Origin: DYFT01 sp041695085
GTDB taxonomy: Bacteria > Bacteroidota > Ignavibacteria > UBA10030
Direction: 5' to 3'
Assembly (NCBI GenBank): GCA_041695085.1
Contig: JBGFRO010000030.1
Coordinates: forward strand, 62,001 to 126,000
Length of the DNA stretch: 64,000 nucleotides
In this document: one piece after another, positions 53,758 through 62,582 of the stretch
Numbering within the stretch: position 1 is the stretch's first letter
Layout of the letters: every line of letters begins with the position of its first letter
Translations under genes and position numbers: made by a program
The notes under the pieces: model-generated
Database searches by the model: none
The model's input: the letters and a program-made list of their open reading frames with translations, nothing else
What the model was told of the DNA's origin: nothing

Positions 53758-55221
53758 ATGCCGGAAAAATACTTCACATACAAATCGCTCGATGAGCTTC
53801 AGAGCGACTGCCGATACTACGGGGTCGATATTACGTTCGAGGAGAAGATCGAGGCTCTCGGGCGTCCGGTCAGAATCGGCAACCGGACCATCGGAAACTC
53901 TATCGGCATACATCCGATGGAAGGATGCGACGGGACGCTTGATGGAAAACCGGACGAACTCACCTTTCGGCGTTGGGAACGATTCGGTGCCGGTGGGGCT
54001 AAGCTGATCTGGGGAGAGGCGACAGCGATAACGCCGGAAGGGTTGGCAAATCCGCGACAGTTGCTGATCAACGAGGCAAGCATGCCTCACCTTAAATCGC
54101 TCTTGGAACGAACGCGCGCTGCCCACCGCGAGGTCTATGGTCGTGATGACGATCTTCTCGTCGGCCTTCAACTGACTCATTCCGGCCGCTACAGCTATCG
54201 TCGGCCTATCATCACGTACCATCATGCTCAAGCGGACCGGTTGACGTATCTCGATAAGAAGAACGGTCTCAAACTGCCGAGCGAGTATCCGGTGATTACG
54301 GATGATGAGCTGGAACGTCTTGAAGACGTGTTTGTTCAGGCGATCGTCCGGGTCTATCGTCTCGGGTTCGACTTTGTCGATCTCAAGCAATGCCATACGT
54401 ACCTGCTGAACGAGTTGTTGGGAGCTCACACGCGGCTTGGAAAGTACGGCGGATCGTTTGAGAACCGTACGCGTTTTATACGAAATGTGCTGCAGAAAAC
54501 GCGAAATGAAGTCGGTGGTTCATTCATTCTCGCCTCTCGCATCAACGCGTACGACGGTGTTCCGTACGAGAAGGATCCTGCTACCGGTGTAGGCAAACCC
54601 ATACCGTTCGAGACGCCGTACCCCTACAGTTTTGGCGTCGATCGCTACGGTCCGTTGCGCGAAGATCTTACGGAGCCGATCAAACTTGTACGGTTACTCG
54701 TCGAACACGGCGTACAGATGATCAACGTCTCACTGGGAAGCCCCTACTACAACATGCATATCGGTCGCCCTTTTGAGCATGCGCCGATTGACGGCTACAT
54801 ACCGCCGGAACATCCGCTGCAAGGAATCGATCGACATTTTCGCATCACCGCCGCTCTCCAGCAAGCATTTCCCGATCTGGTCGTCGTTGGAACCGGCTAC
54901 AGCTGGTTGCGGCAGTATCTCGTGTACGCCGGAGAATCGAACATCCGCCGTAAGCGAGTCACGATCCTGGCTACAGGGCGTGGCGCCATCGCATACCCCG
55001 ACTATGCAAAAGATGCTCTTCACACGGGAAAACTCAAATCGTCCAACGTCTGCATTGCTGTTAGTCACTGTACGAACCTGATGCGCTCGAAGAACAACGC
55101 GCTCGGCCAGTATCCCGCCGGATGCGTGCCGCGTGATCCCATTTACGCAGACTTTTTGAAAGAATCGTTAGGCCGGAAAAGAACCGCTCCCCAAGAAACG
55201 CTCGACGAGAAGAAAGAGTGA
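53758..55221 (+). CDS. NADH:flavin oxidoreductase / Old Yellow Enzyme-like protein
   Basis: 487 residues from the ATG at 53758. The FMN-binding TIM barrel is present: RIGNRTIGNSIGIHPMEGCD, GLQLTHSGRYSYRRPI, then DFVDLKQCHTYLLNELLGA with GGSFENRTRFIRNV. Near the C-terminus is a Cys cluster, Cys432-x5-Cys438 and Cys456 (CIAVSHCTNLMR ... GC). Iron-sulfur OYEs of the 2,4-dienoyl-CoA reductase and trimethylamine dehydrogenase type have CxxCxxC there, so the middle Cys appears replaced by Val435. The protein ends soon after, without the extra NAD(H)-binding domains of such enzymes. It likely reduces an enone or similar group using electrons from a partner. Confidence 0.85.
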   Translation: MPEKYFTYKSLDELQSDCRYYGVDITFEEKIEALGRPVRIGNRTIGNSIGIHPMEGCDGTLDGKPDELTFRRWERFGAGGAKLIWGEATAITPEGLANPRQLLINEASMPHLKSLLERTRAAHREVYGRDDDLLVGLQLTHSGRYSYRRPIITYHHAQADRLTYLDKKNGLKLPSEYPVITDDELERLEDVFVQAIVRVYRLGFDFVDLKQCHTYLLNELLGAHTRLGKYGGSFENRTRFIRNVLQKTRNEVGGSFILASRINAYDGVPYEKDPATGVGKPIPFETPYPYSFGVDRYGPLREDLTEPIKLVRLLVEHGVQMINVSLGSPYYNMHIGRPFEHAPIDGYIPPEHPLQGIDRHFRITAALQQAFPDLVVVGTGYSWLRQYLVYAGESNIRRKRVTILATGRGAIAYPDYAKDALHTGKLKSSNVCIAVSHCTNLMRSKNNALGQYPAGCVPRDPIYADFLKESLGRKRTAPQETLDEKKE

Positions 55222-55303
55222 GCCTTCCCGCCGAACCGATCGTTCCGGCATCTCCATTTCTCCTCGCTTGACGATCAAGGTGAGCCAGAGAACAACGTAT
55301 CCC

Positions 55304-56374
55304 ATGCCTTCCTTATTCGGTCAACACATCACATCGACGGAGCTCTCCAGACGCGTGGGACATCTCTCACAGGTGGCTGGCGTGCGGATGATGGAGCTGC
55401 GCGATGGCGCCGAGTCGGGTGTCCGCATTGCCGACGTTCGAACGGGGGGCGGTCTCCGCTTTCAGGTCTCGCTGGATCGCGGAATGGATATTTCGACAGC
55501 CGACTTCAACGGCATGCCTCTTGCATGGCGCTCGGCGAATGGAGATGTGCATCCCGCTTTCTACGACCCGAAAGGTCTCGGCTGGGCACGTTCCTTTCCG
55601 GGAGGATTGATGACCGGTTGCGGCCTGACGCACCTCGGCGCTCCTTGCATCGATGAAGGGGAGGAGTTGGGGTTGCACGGACGTCTCTCCAACACTCCTG
55701 CGACGAATGTTTCGAACGCGACCGAATGGATTGGTGATCGCTGTCTGTTCCGCGTCTCCGGCGAAGTGCGGGAGATGACATTCTTCGGTCATACTCTTCT
55801 CCTTCGCCGAACCATTGAAACAGGCTTAGGGGAATCGATCATCACCTTCAGAGATCGTGTTTTGAACGACGGCTTCACACGCTCGCCGTTGATGATGCTC
55901 TATCATATCAACACCGGGTGGCCTCTTGTGGAAGAGGGGGCGCAGCTGTTTGTGCGCGCGCGAGGAACCCATCCACGCGATGCAGAGGCCGAGAAGGGCC
56001 TCGCTACAGCGAGAACCATGATGTCTCCGCAAGCCGGGTTCAGAGAGCAGGTGTTTTCTCATGACCTCATTGCCGATGACGAAGGATATGCGACCGTGCT
56101 CCTTGCAAACAGCCGTTTGGCAGTGGGTCTCTTTGTTCGTTTCCGTCAGAAAGAACTGCCCCGGTTCATTCAGTGGAAGATGATGGGGGAAGGGACGTAC
56201 GTTCTCGGTCTCGAACCCGCGAACTGCTCCGTTCAAGGGCGTGCCAAAGAGCGTGAGCGTGGAACCCTGCAGTTTCTCGACCCCGGTGAGGAGAAAGAAT
56301 TCCACCTTTGCATCGGCATCATCGAAGGACAGCCATCGATCGACCGCTTCCGTCAAGATCATCAACTTTCATGA
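55304..56374 (+). CDS. DUF4432 aldose-1-epimerase-like protein
   Basis: 356 residues from the ATG at 55304; a TTG at 55268 is possible but family members start at MPSLFGQHITSTELSRRVG. The beta-sandwich fold resembles galactose mutarotase; LRFQVSLDRGMDISTADFNG, LGLHGRLSNTPATNV, MLYHINTGWPLVEEGAQLF and GLEPANCSVQGRAKERERG are typical of DUF4432. The His and Glu residues (LHGR, YHIN, GLEPAN) are placed where the mutarotase acid/base pair would be. It may interconvert anomers or ring forms of the island's sugar. Its stop overlaps the oxidoreductase start by ATGA. Confidence 0.88.
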   Translation: MPSLFGQHITSTELSRRVGHLSQVAGVRMMELRDGAESGVRIADVRTGGGLRFQVSLDRGMDISTADFNGMPLAWRSANGDVHPAFYDPKGLGWARSFPGGLMTGCGLTHLGAPCIDEGEELGLHGRLSNTPATNVSNATEWIGDRCLFRVSGEVREMTFFGHTLLLRRTIETGLGESIITFRDRVLNDGFTRSPLMMLYHINTGWPLVEEGAQLFVRARGTHPRDAEAEKGLATARTMMSPQAGFREQVFSHDLIADDEGYATVLLANSRLAVGLFVRFRQKELPRFIQWKMMGEGTYVLGLEPANCSVQGRAKERERGTLQFLDPGEEKEFHLCIGIIEGQPSIDRFRQDHQLS

Positions 56375-57402
56375 GCACGCGCAAAGTACGAATCGGGCAA
56401 GCGGGCATTGCCAATCACGGCCGCACCATCTTAGATGCGATTCGTGACGCGGGGAATCTTGAGCTTGTTTCGTGTTACGACATCAATACCAGCGCCAAGG
56501 AATCGGTCGCTCGGGAGTTCGGTGCACGAGCAGCAACGGATTACGACGATCTGGTTCAGGATCCGAGCATCGATGCGGTCGCTCTCGTAACGCCGAATCA
56601 CCTTCACTTCGAACAGCTGGAAAAGGCCGTCCGAGCACGCAAACATGTGTTTGTGGAAAAGCCGATTGCTAATTCCATTGCGGACGCTTGCCGCATGATT
56701 CGGATGATGGATGAGTCGGGCCTTGTTCTGATGGTCGGACACAACACAAGGAGACGCCGGGTCTTTCGTCGGGCCAAACAAATCTTGCAGGAAGAACTCA
56801 TTGGCAAGGTTGCTTTGGTGGAGGCAAACCTCTCGCGGCCAGCCGGACTCCAGCCGGGTCTCCCCCCATGGAAGGCCGATCCAACGAAGTGCGCACTCTT
56901 ACCGATGATGCAGCTCGGCATCCATCTGGTGGACACCATCAGCTATCTTCTCGGTCCGTTCAAGAGTGTTTCTTGTTTCGCTTCAACGATCGCGATGGAA
57001 GGGGCTGTTTATGATTCGTCTGCCGCGATTCTGCAGCTTGATTCGGGAGTCCCCGTCGCACTGACTTCCTCGTACGTTTCTGCCGACGCCTACTTCCTTC
57101 GCATCTATGGAACAGAAGGAACCATCCACTGTGCGCCGACACACCTCACGCTCGATCTTCTGGAGAATGGAGAACTCGTTGACAAACGGCAAGAAGACTT
57201 CGCCTCGGAAGGGGCGAAGAGCTACATCCTTCAGATGAGGGAATTTGGTGAGTGCGTCCTGGGCGGAAAGCGACCAGAAACAGGGGGTGAAGAAGGATTA
57301 CGGGCACTGGCCGTCATTGAAGCGATGGTTCGGTCCATTGAAACGCGTACGGTCATCGAACTCCATTCATTGCTGGAACAACATGAAGAGCGCTCCGTGT
57401 AG
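56371..57402 (+). CDS. Gfo/Idh/MocA family oxidoreductase
   Basis: 343 residues from the ATG at 56371. Rossmann N-terminus VRIGQAGIANHGRTILDAIR (loop GxxxxHG in place of GxGxxG, a common variant here), the ALVTPNHLHFEQLEKAVRA region, and the family motif HVFVEKPIANS with the EKP Lys. C-terminal beta domain starts about residue 125. The family oxidises or reduces sugar C2, C3 or C5 groups, including in the keto-sugar route of glycoside cleavage. It begins inside the DUF4432 stop and is 57 bases before the heparinase-like gene. Substrate not predictable. Confidence 0.9.
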   Translation: MSTRKVRIGQAGIANHGRTILDAIRDAGNLELVSCYDINTSAKESVAREFGARAATDYDDLVQDPSIDAVALVTPNHLHFEQLEKAVRARKHVFVEKPIANSIADACRMIRMMDESGLVLMVGHNTRRRRVFRRAKQILQEELIGKVALVEANLSRPAGLQPGLPPWKADPTKCALLPMMQLGIHLVDTISYLLGPFKSVSCFASTIAMEGAVYDSSAAILQLDSGVPVALTSSYVSADAYFLRIYGTEGTIHCAPTHLTLDLLENGELVDKRQEDFASEGAKSYILQMREFGECVLGGKRPETGGEEGLRALAVIEAMVRSIETRTVIELHSLLEQHEERSV

Positions 57403-57459
57403 GACGGCGTTTCGAATGTTACTGTACACTGACGTTACGCTTTGAGTTCTCAAGAGATT

Positions 57460-59478
57460 ATGAGCACATCCCGCAGAGACTTTCTCCATACCGCCGTCCT
57501 CGCAACGGCCGGATTGAGCGTGCGTCCGAGCTTGCTCTTTTCACAGACGTCGCAAAACAAGGATGGTATGCAGCGACGGGGACTCTTGTTCGATGCGGAC
57601 GAAGTGGAGCGTATGCGTGAGACGACGCGCCATCCTCGGTTCGCCCCGTACTGGAAGTCTCTTTCTGAAGCGGACCTCGCGTCGGATATGCGGTTTCTTG
57701 AAAAAGAGCTCCGCCTGAACAATCACGTGCAAGACATGTTACGCGCGCGTCAGATCCTGGAGCGCAGCTCGTTCGTCTATCTCATTACGAAAAGCGAACG
57801 CCATCGTGACGTGGCGATGCTCGCGATCAACCGCCTTCTCGACTACAAGCGTTGGGATTACTTTCTCGAAGGAGGCGAGCACACCATCGGATTGCAGCGC
57901 GCGCCGGAGGCAACCATCGCCATGAGTCTCGCTCGTGAGTGGATGGACGACGCGCTGAGTACCGACACCAAGCGGGAGATGGAGAGCCAAATTGCGGAAA
58001 AAGGAGCCCCGGCATGTTTCCGGACACTCTACGGCATGAAGTACCCGGACAGGGTGCGCGGTTGGGGATTTGATCCTGAAGACGATTATCCGTTCCGTTT
58101 CGACTTAAGCCGTTGGCCGTTCATCCTGAATTCGACCAATCTCAAAGTAATTCCCATCTGCGGCCTCGGTCTGGCGGCGTGCCTGCTGTACGACACGCAT
58201 CCTCAAGCTCAACGCTGGCTCGATCTCGCCTTGCAAAGCGCACGCGCCTTTGCACCGATGTTCGGCAGCGATGGAAGCTACGATGAAGGAGTGAGCTATT
58301 GGGGATACACCGCTCTTCACCTTACCCTCCTTCTCGAAGTCATTCACCGACGGCTCGGCATCGACGAGAGGGACCTGATCAATTTCCCTGGCACGGTACG
58401 GTATGGTCTTCAGATGTCGATGCCGACTATCGGCAAACCGGGTGATTGCGTCAATTTTGGTGATGCGAGCACAGTAGGGGATGTCTCAGTCGCTGCTTGG
58501 GTGGCGCGGCTCCATCGCGATCCGGTTGCACAATACGTGGCAACGTCGGTCGGCGAGATTAAGAGTCACTTTGCCCTCATCTGGTTTGATCCTTCCGTGC
58601 CTTCGGAAACACCGGGTACGGAGTTGTTCGACGTTCGCTTCACAAACGACATCGTTGTTTCCCGCACCGGGTGGGAGACGGCAAGCTCCGTCGTTGCGTT
58701 GCGGAGCGGTGGTCCGGCAAACCATGAACATGCGGACCGCAACAGCGTCATCTTCAAAGCCTATGGTGAACGGCTTCTTCACGATCCCTTCAAAGCAGCG
58801 TATTCATACACACTCCCCCATTGGGTCCTGCGTCTCACCTCAGCTCACACTGCCGTCTTGATTGATGGAAAAGGCCATCACTATCACGACGGAAAGGAGG
58901 GAACAAACGCATCGTGGGCTGAGGCGCACGTGGTTGATTACCGGCCATCTCCCGCAACATTGCTCGTCACAAGCGATGCAACGGAAGCATATCGACTTGT
59001 AGAAGCCGACGCGGATTTGGTAAGACGGACAGTCTTGTTTTTGAAGCCGGACGTGCTCATTCTCTTCGACCGCGTTCGCATGAGATCGCGCAACGCAACG
59101 ATTCAACTTCGCTACCAGATTTATCAGGAAGACGGCAAAGCCACATGGGAGGTACGTCGCGATTCGTTCATCATTCGTCGTCCTCGTGCAACGTTGCGGG
59201 CATCTCTCGCATCTCCGGCATCAATCATCCTGCGCTCCGACCGACATGCGGTTCCGGAAGAAATAGGTCTGTACCCGTACGTCGAGGCAAGCACAGGAGC
59301 CCAGCGTGATCATGCAATTCTTACAGTCTGCACCGCTCAACAGGCTGGAAAAGAGCATGGTGTGGTTGAGATCAAACCGGATGGCTCTTCGTGGAAGGTC
59401 AAGATCCGGCACAACGGTTCTCAGCATCTCGTCCTGATTGATTATCAAGATGACCTTCCGGTGATCCAACTTTCATAA
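57460..59478 (+). CDS. Heparinase II/III-like protein with Tat signal
   Basis: 672 residues from the ATG at 57460. A twin-arginine signal (MSTSRRDFLHTAVLATAGLS) means folded export to the periplasm. Residues about 40-370 form an alpha/alpha toroid (with YDEGVSYWGYTALHLTLLLEV), and the C-terminal beta-sandwich contains GGPANHEHADRNSVIFKAYGERLL, the conserved heparinase II/III motif in which the His residues bind metal. Such enzymes cleave uronic-acid glycans by beta-elimination (heparin, alginate and others). This is the strongest clue that the island acts on an acidic polysaccharide or oligosaccharide. It is 57 bases after the Gfo/Idh/MocA gene and 29 before the aminomutase-like gene. Confidence 0.85.
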   Translation: MSTSRRDFLHTAVLATAGLSVRPSLLFSQTSQNKDGMQRRGLLFDADEVERMRETTRHPRFAPYWKSLSEADLASDMRFLEKELRLNNHVQDMLRARQILERSSFVYLITKSERHRDVAMLAINRLLDYKRWDYFLEGGEHTIGLQRAPEATIAMSLAREWMDDALSTDTKREMESQIAEKGAPACFRTLYGMKYPDRVRGWGFDPEDDYPFRFDLSRWPFILNSTNLKVIPICGLGLAACLLYDTHPQAQRWLDLALQSARAFAPMFGSDGSYDEGVSYWGYTALHLTLLLEVIHRRLGIDERDLINFPGTVRYGLQMSMPTIGKPGDCVNFGDASTVGDVSVAAWVARLHRDPVAQYVATSVGEIKSHFALIWFDPSVPSETPGTELFDVRFTNDIVVSRTGWETASSVVALRSGGPANHEHADRNSVIFKAYGERLLHDPFKAAYSYTLPHWVLRLTSAHTAVLIDGKGHHYHDGKEGTNASWAEAHVVDYRPSPATLLVTSDATEAYRLVEADADLVRRTVLFLKPDVLILFDRVRMRSRNATIQLRYQIYQEDGKATWEVRRDSFIIRRPRATLRASLASPASIILRSDRHAVPEEIGLYPYVEASTGAQRDHAILTVCTAQQAGKEHGVVEIKPDGSSWKVKIRHNGSQHLVLIDYQDDLPVIQLS

Positions 59479-59507
59479 GTAGACGCGTATTCCGTACGAC
59501 ATCTTCG

Positions 59508-60755
59508 ATGAAACCATCCGACGCACATTTTGAAGCAGCGCTCAAGCTGATTCCGTGGGGGACTCAAACCAACGCGAAGCGTCCATTTCCGCAATTCGAT
59601 GAAACGATGCCGAAGTTCATTGTGCGAGGAAAAGGATGCAGGATATGGGATATGGAAGGGAAGGAGTACATCGATTATCGACTTGCGCTTGGGCCCGTAA
59701 CGTTGGGCTACTGTTATGACGAGGTGGACGATGCCGTGCGGGAACAGATGAAGAACGGAGTCCTTTTTAGTATGGCGAGCCCGATTGAGCTTGAATTGGC
59801 GCAGGTCATACATGAAGTGGTGCCGAATGCCGAGATGGTTCGCTTCATGAAAACCGGGGAGGATGCAAACCTCTCCAATATTCGGATTGCCCGCTCCTAC
59901 ACGAAACGCGATATGATTCTGATGAGCGGCTACCACGGCTATCCGGATTGGTTTGCGACGGAGGATAGTCCGAACAACGGGGTGCCGGAGTTTCTGAAAG
60001 AGTACGTGAAGATCATACCGTGGGGGAACTGCGAAATTGCGGAAGAGCTGATCAAGAAGTATCACGAGCGACTCGCGTGTGTCATTTCGATTCCGTACGA
60101 CATGGGGGAAGACGTCAACGGAACCTTCATCAAGCATATCCGCAAAGTGACAAAGGAGTACGGTGTTCTGTTGGTGCTGGATGAAGTATGGACCGGATTT
60201 CGGCTTGCATTAGGCGGTGCACAGGAATTTTTCGGCGTCGATGCCGACCTCGCAAGTTATGCTAAAGCAATGGCCAACGGCTATCCCATCTCGACATACG
60301 TCGGGAAGCGAGAGTATCTCCAGAGCCTCAACCGCTTCAAGATGACGACGACGTATGCGGGGGAAACACTCTCGATCACTGCTGCCCTTGCGACTCTTCG
60401 AATCATGCAACGGGAAAAGGTGCACGATCATCTTTTCGCCATGGGGCGACGGTTGATGGAGGGGTTCAATGCGATCGTGCGGGAGCTGGGGGTGGAGGGG
60501 TACGCGGCCGGATTGCCTCCTTCCACCTACATCCAGTTCAACACGCCCGATCCGGCGTACAACGCGCGTGTGGAGTATCTCTGGTTCCGTGAGCTGTTCC
60601 GCGAGGGGATTTTCGTCATTCTCCGGTGGTTCATCAGCTATTCTCACAAGGCGAGCGACATCGATGAGTCGCTCGAAAAAGCGCGCCGTGCCCTGAAGCG
60701 AGCGCTCGATGCCGAGCCGAAGGAACGTGCAAGCATTCAGCCCTTCTACTGGTAA
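59508..60755 (+). CDS. Glutamate-1-semialdehyde-aminomutase-like class III aminotransferase
   Basis: 415 residues. PLP fold type I with VLLVLDEVWTGFRLALGGAQ (Asp225 at the ring nitrogen) and PLP Lys253 in DLASYAKAMANGYPISTYVG. The phosphate-cup region reads FMKTGEDANLSNIRIARSY where hemL has NSGTEAVMSAIRLAR, so it is a relative, not the haem enzyme. It likely transaminates or isomerises an amino group on a sugar-derived or short-chain keto compound. It begins at the ATG at 59508 and is between the heparinase-like and double-amidohydrolase genes. With the class V PLP enzyme at 35.3 kb it suggests an amino-containing intermediate, not proven. Confidence 0.87.
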   Translation: MKPSDAHFEAALKLIPWGTQTNAKRPFPQFDETMPKFIVRGKGCRIWDMEGKEYIDYRLALGPVTLGYCYDEVDDAVREQMKNGVLFSMASPIELELAQVIHEVVPNAEMVRFMKTGEDANLSNIRIARSYTKRDMILMSGYHGYPDWFATEDSPNNGVPEFLKEYVKIIPWGNCEIAEELIKKYHERLACVISIPYDMGEDVNGTFIKHIRKVTKEYGVLLVLDEVWTGFRLALGGAQEFFGVDADLASYAKAMANGYPISTYVGKREYLQSLNRFKMTTTYAGETLSITAALATLRIMQREKVHDHLFAMGRRLMEGFNAIVRELGVEGYAAGLPPSTYIQFNTPDPAYNARVEYLWFRELFREGIFVILRWFISYSHKASDIDESLEKARRALKRALDAEPKERASIQPFYW

Positions 60756-60815
60756 CCAAGTTTCACTTTTGGATCGGACGCATCACTACGATTGGAGAGA
60801 AATCTGAAAAAATCT

Positions 60816-62444
60816 ATGGCACACAGAACGTATCTCGACTGCTACGCGATGGTCGGTAAGCGCGGGCCGAAGGACGTAGAGACGCCGTGGGAAACAGAAG
60901 TGCTGTTGGACGAGATGGAGTGGTGCGGCATTCATGGGGCGTTGATCGCTCATTGGACAGCGAAGGAATACGATCCGATCTACGGCAACCGGATGCTTTT
61001 GCGCGAGCTGAAGAAAAGTCCTCGCCTGTACGGAGTCTGGACGGTGATGCCGCATCACACACGGGAATTTCCGAAGCCGAAAGAGGCAGTCAAGCAAATG
61101 CTCGATCACGGTATCCGCGTTGCCAAGATGTATCCGCGCGCCCATCGGTACCCGTTCACAATGGACTTTTGCGGTGAACTGTTGCGCGAGTTGGAACGAA
61201 ATGAAATCTTCCTGATGGTCGAAGGGGGTTACTTGTACAATCCCGATATCTTCGAACCGTTCAATCAAGTCCTGCTCGACGATCTTGACGCGATGCTCAG
61301 TCGATTTCCCAATCTCAACGTTCTTCTGCTTGGTTCACGCTGGGAATCGACCCGCTATACGAACCCTTTGATGAGAAAACATACACATCTCCACCTTGAA
61401 CTTTCCAACCATCAGGGTAACCGGGCAATGGAGGTGTTCGCGGAGTGGTACGGCGTCGATCGCATTCTATTCGGGACGGGGGCGCTCGATAAATCGCCGG
61501 GCGCGGCAAAAGCGTTTGTCGATTATTGCACCCTCTCGACAGAGGACAAGCAGGCCATTGCCGCGGGGAATATCAGTCGATTGATGAAAATGGAGTCACT
61601 TCCAAAGCCGTATCGCGAGAAGAAAGACGCCGATCCCATTCTTGCGTTTGCGAAACAAGGCAGGCCCCTGAAAAATATCTTGGTGATCGATTCACATGCG
61701 CACATGTCACACGACGGTGCGGAAGGAGTCGGATTTCTCCACCAACCATACGGGGATGCGAAAAGCATGTACGAGCGTGCGCAGCTGATGGGGATCAAAA
61801 CAATGTGTGTGAGCAGTTTTCTGGCGGTCTGGACCGACTACGAAGAAGGGAACATGATCATTGCCGATGCGATGAAGCGCTATCCCGGCTTCTATCACGG
61901 CTACGCGTCGCTCCAGCCACAGTATGTGCGTGACTGGAAAAAAGAATTTCGAAAATGGTACGGCATATACCGTATGGAAGGGCTGAAGCCGTACCATCCG
62001 CGGACGAATCTTCCCTACAACGATCCACTGTGGAAACCGTGGTACGAATACGGAAACAGCATCCACGCCTATGCGTTGATACACCCGTCGCCGAACATCG
62101 TTGCCGAAATGAACGACATCGCACCGAGGTATGCGAACATGACGTTCCTCATGGCGCATTCGGGCGCCTCCTTCAAGGACGCGCGGTTGGCGATCGAGAT
62201 CGCTCAACGCAATCCAAACGTTGTGCTTGAAATTACATTAACGTCCGTGACGTATCGCGTCATCGAGTTTCTGGTGAAGCATGTCGGTGCGGACCGCGTG
62301 CTGTTCGGCACCGATCAACCGTTGCGCGACCCTATCCCCCAATTCGGCTGGATGGCGTACACACACTGCACGTTCGAAGAAAAGAAGAAGATGTTCGGCC
62401 TGAACATGCAGCGCATCATCCGACGCGTCAAGAAGAGACGATAA
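60816..62444 (+). CDS. Fused double amidohydrolase-2 protein, first half without metal ligands
   Basis: 542 residues from the ATG at 60816; a longer frame begins 24 bases upstream. Two amidohydrolase-2 (ACMSD-like TIM barrel) halves lie in tandem. Half 2 (about 287-540) has the metal motifs IDSHAHMS (292-297), LMAHSGAS (446-452) and VLFGTDQP (496-502). Half 1 (about 5-265) keeps the outline, but HxH is replaced by LDCYAMVG (7-14) and FGTD by LFGTGALD (218-225), so it should not bind the same metal. Half 1 may shape or regulate half 2. The family hydrolyses or decarboxylates lactones, amides and keto acids. Soluble; no signal. Confidence 0.82.
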   Translation: MAHRTYLDCYAMVGKRGPKDVETPWETEVLLDEMEWCGIHGALIAHWTAKEYDPIYGNRMLLRELKKSPRLYGVWTVMPHHTREFPKPKEAVKQMLDHGIRVAKMYPRAHRYPFTMDFCGELLRELERNEIFLMVEGGYLYNPDIFEPFNQVLLDDLDAMLSRFPNLNVLLLGSRWESTRYTNPLMRKHTHLHLELSNHQGNRAMEVFAEWYGVDRILFGTGALDKSPGAAKAFVDYCTLSTEDKQAIAAGNISRLMKMESLPKPYREKKDADPILAFAKQGRPLKNILVIDSHAHMSHDGAEGVGFLHQPYGDAKSMYERAQLMGIKTMCVSSFLAVWTDYEEGNMIIADAMKRYPGFYHGYASLQPQYVRDWKKEFRKWYGIYRMEGLKPYHPRTNLPYNDPLWKPWYEYGNSIHAYALIHPSPNIVAEMNDIAPRYANMTFLMAHSGASFKDARLAIEIAQRNPNVVLEITLTSVTYRVIEFLVKHVGADRVLFGTDQPLRDPIPQFGWMAYTHCTFEEKKKMFGLNMQRIIRRVKKRR

Positions 62445-62582
62445 CGATCGTGTTACGAGGTCCGCTCCTCTGTATGATGATTTCAATGAAATGTTTTCAC
62501 TCTTTGAATCACCAACTTCCCCGCGCACCGTTCGGATCAAATTTGACAATCAGTGAACGTTTTATGATCTGGTTGGAATAGA

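Noticed and set aside
62543..62568. TTGACA followed by TATGAT before the second BNR propeller gene
   Set aside because: The spacer is only 14 bases, too short for a normal sigma70 promoter.
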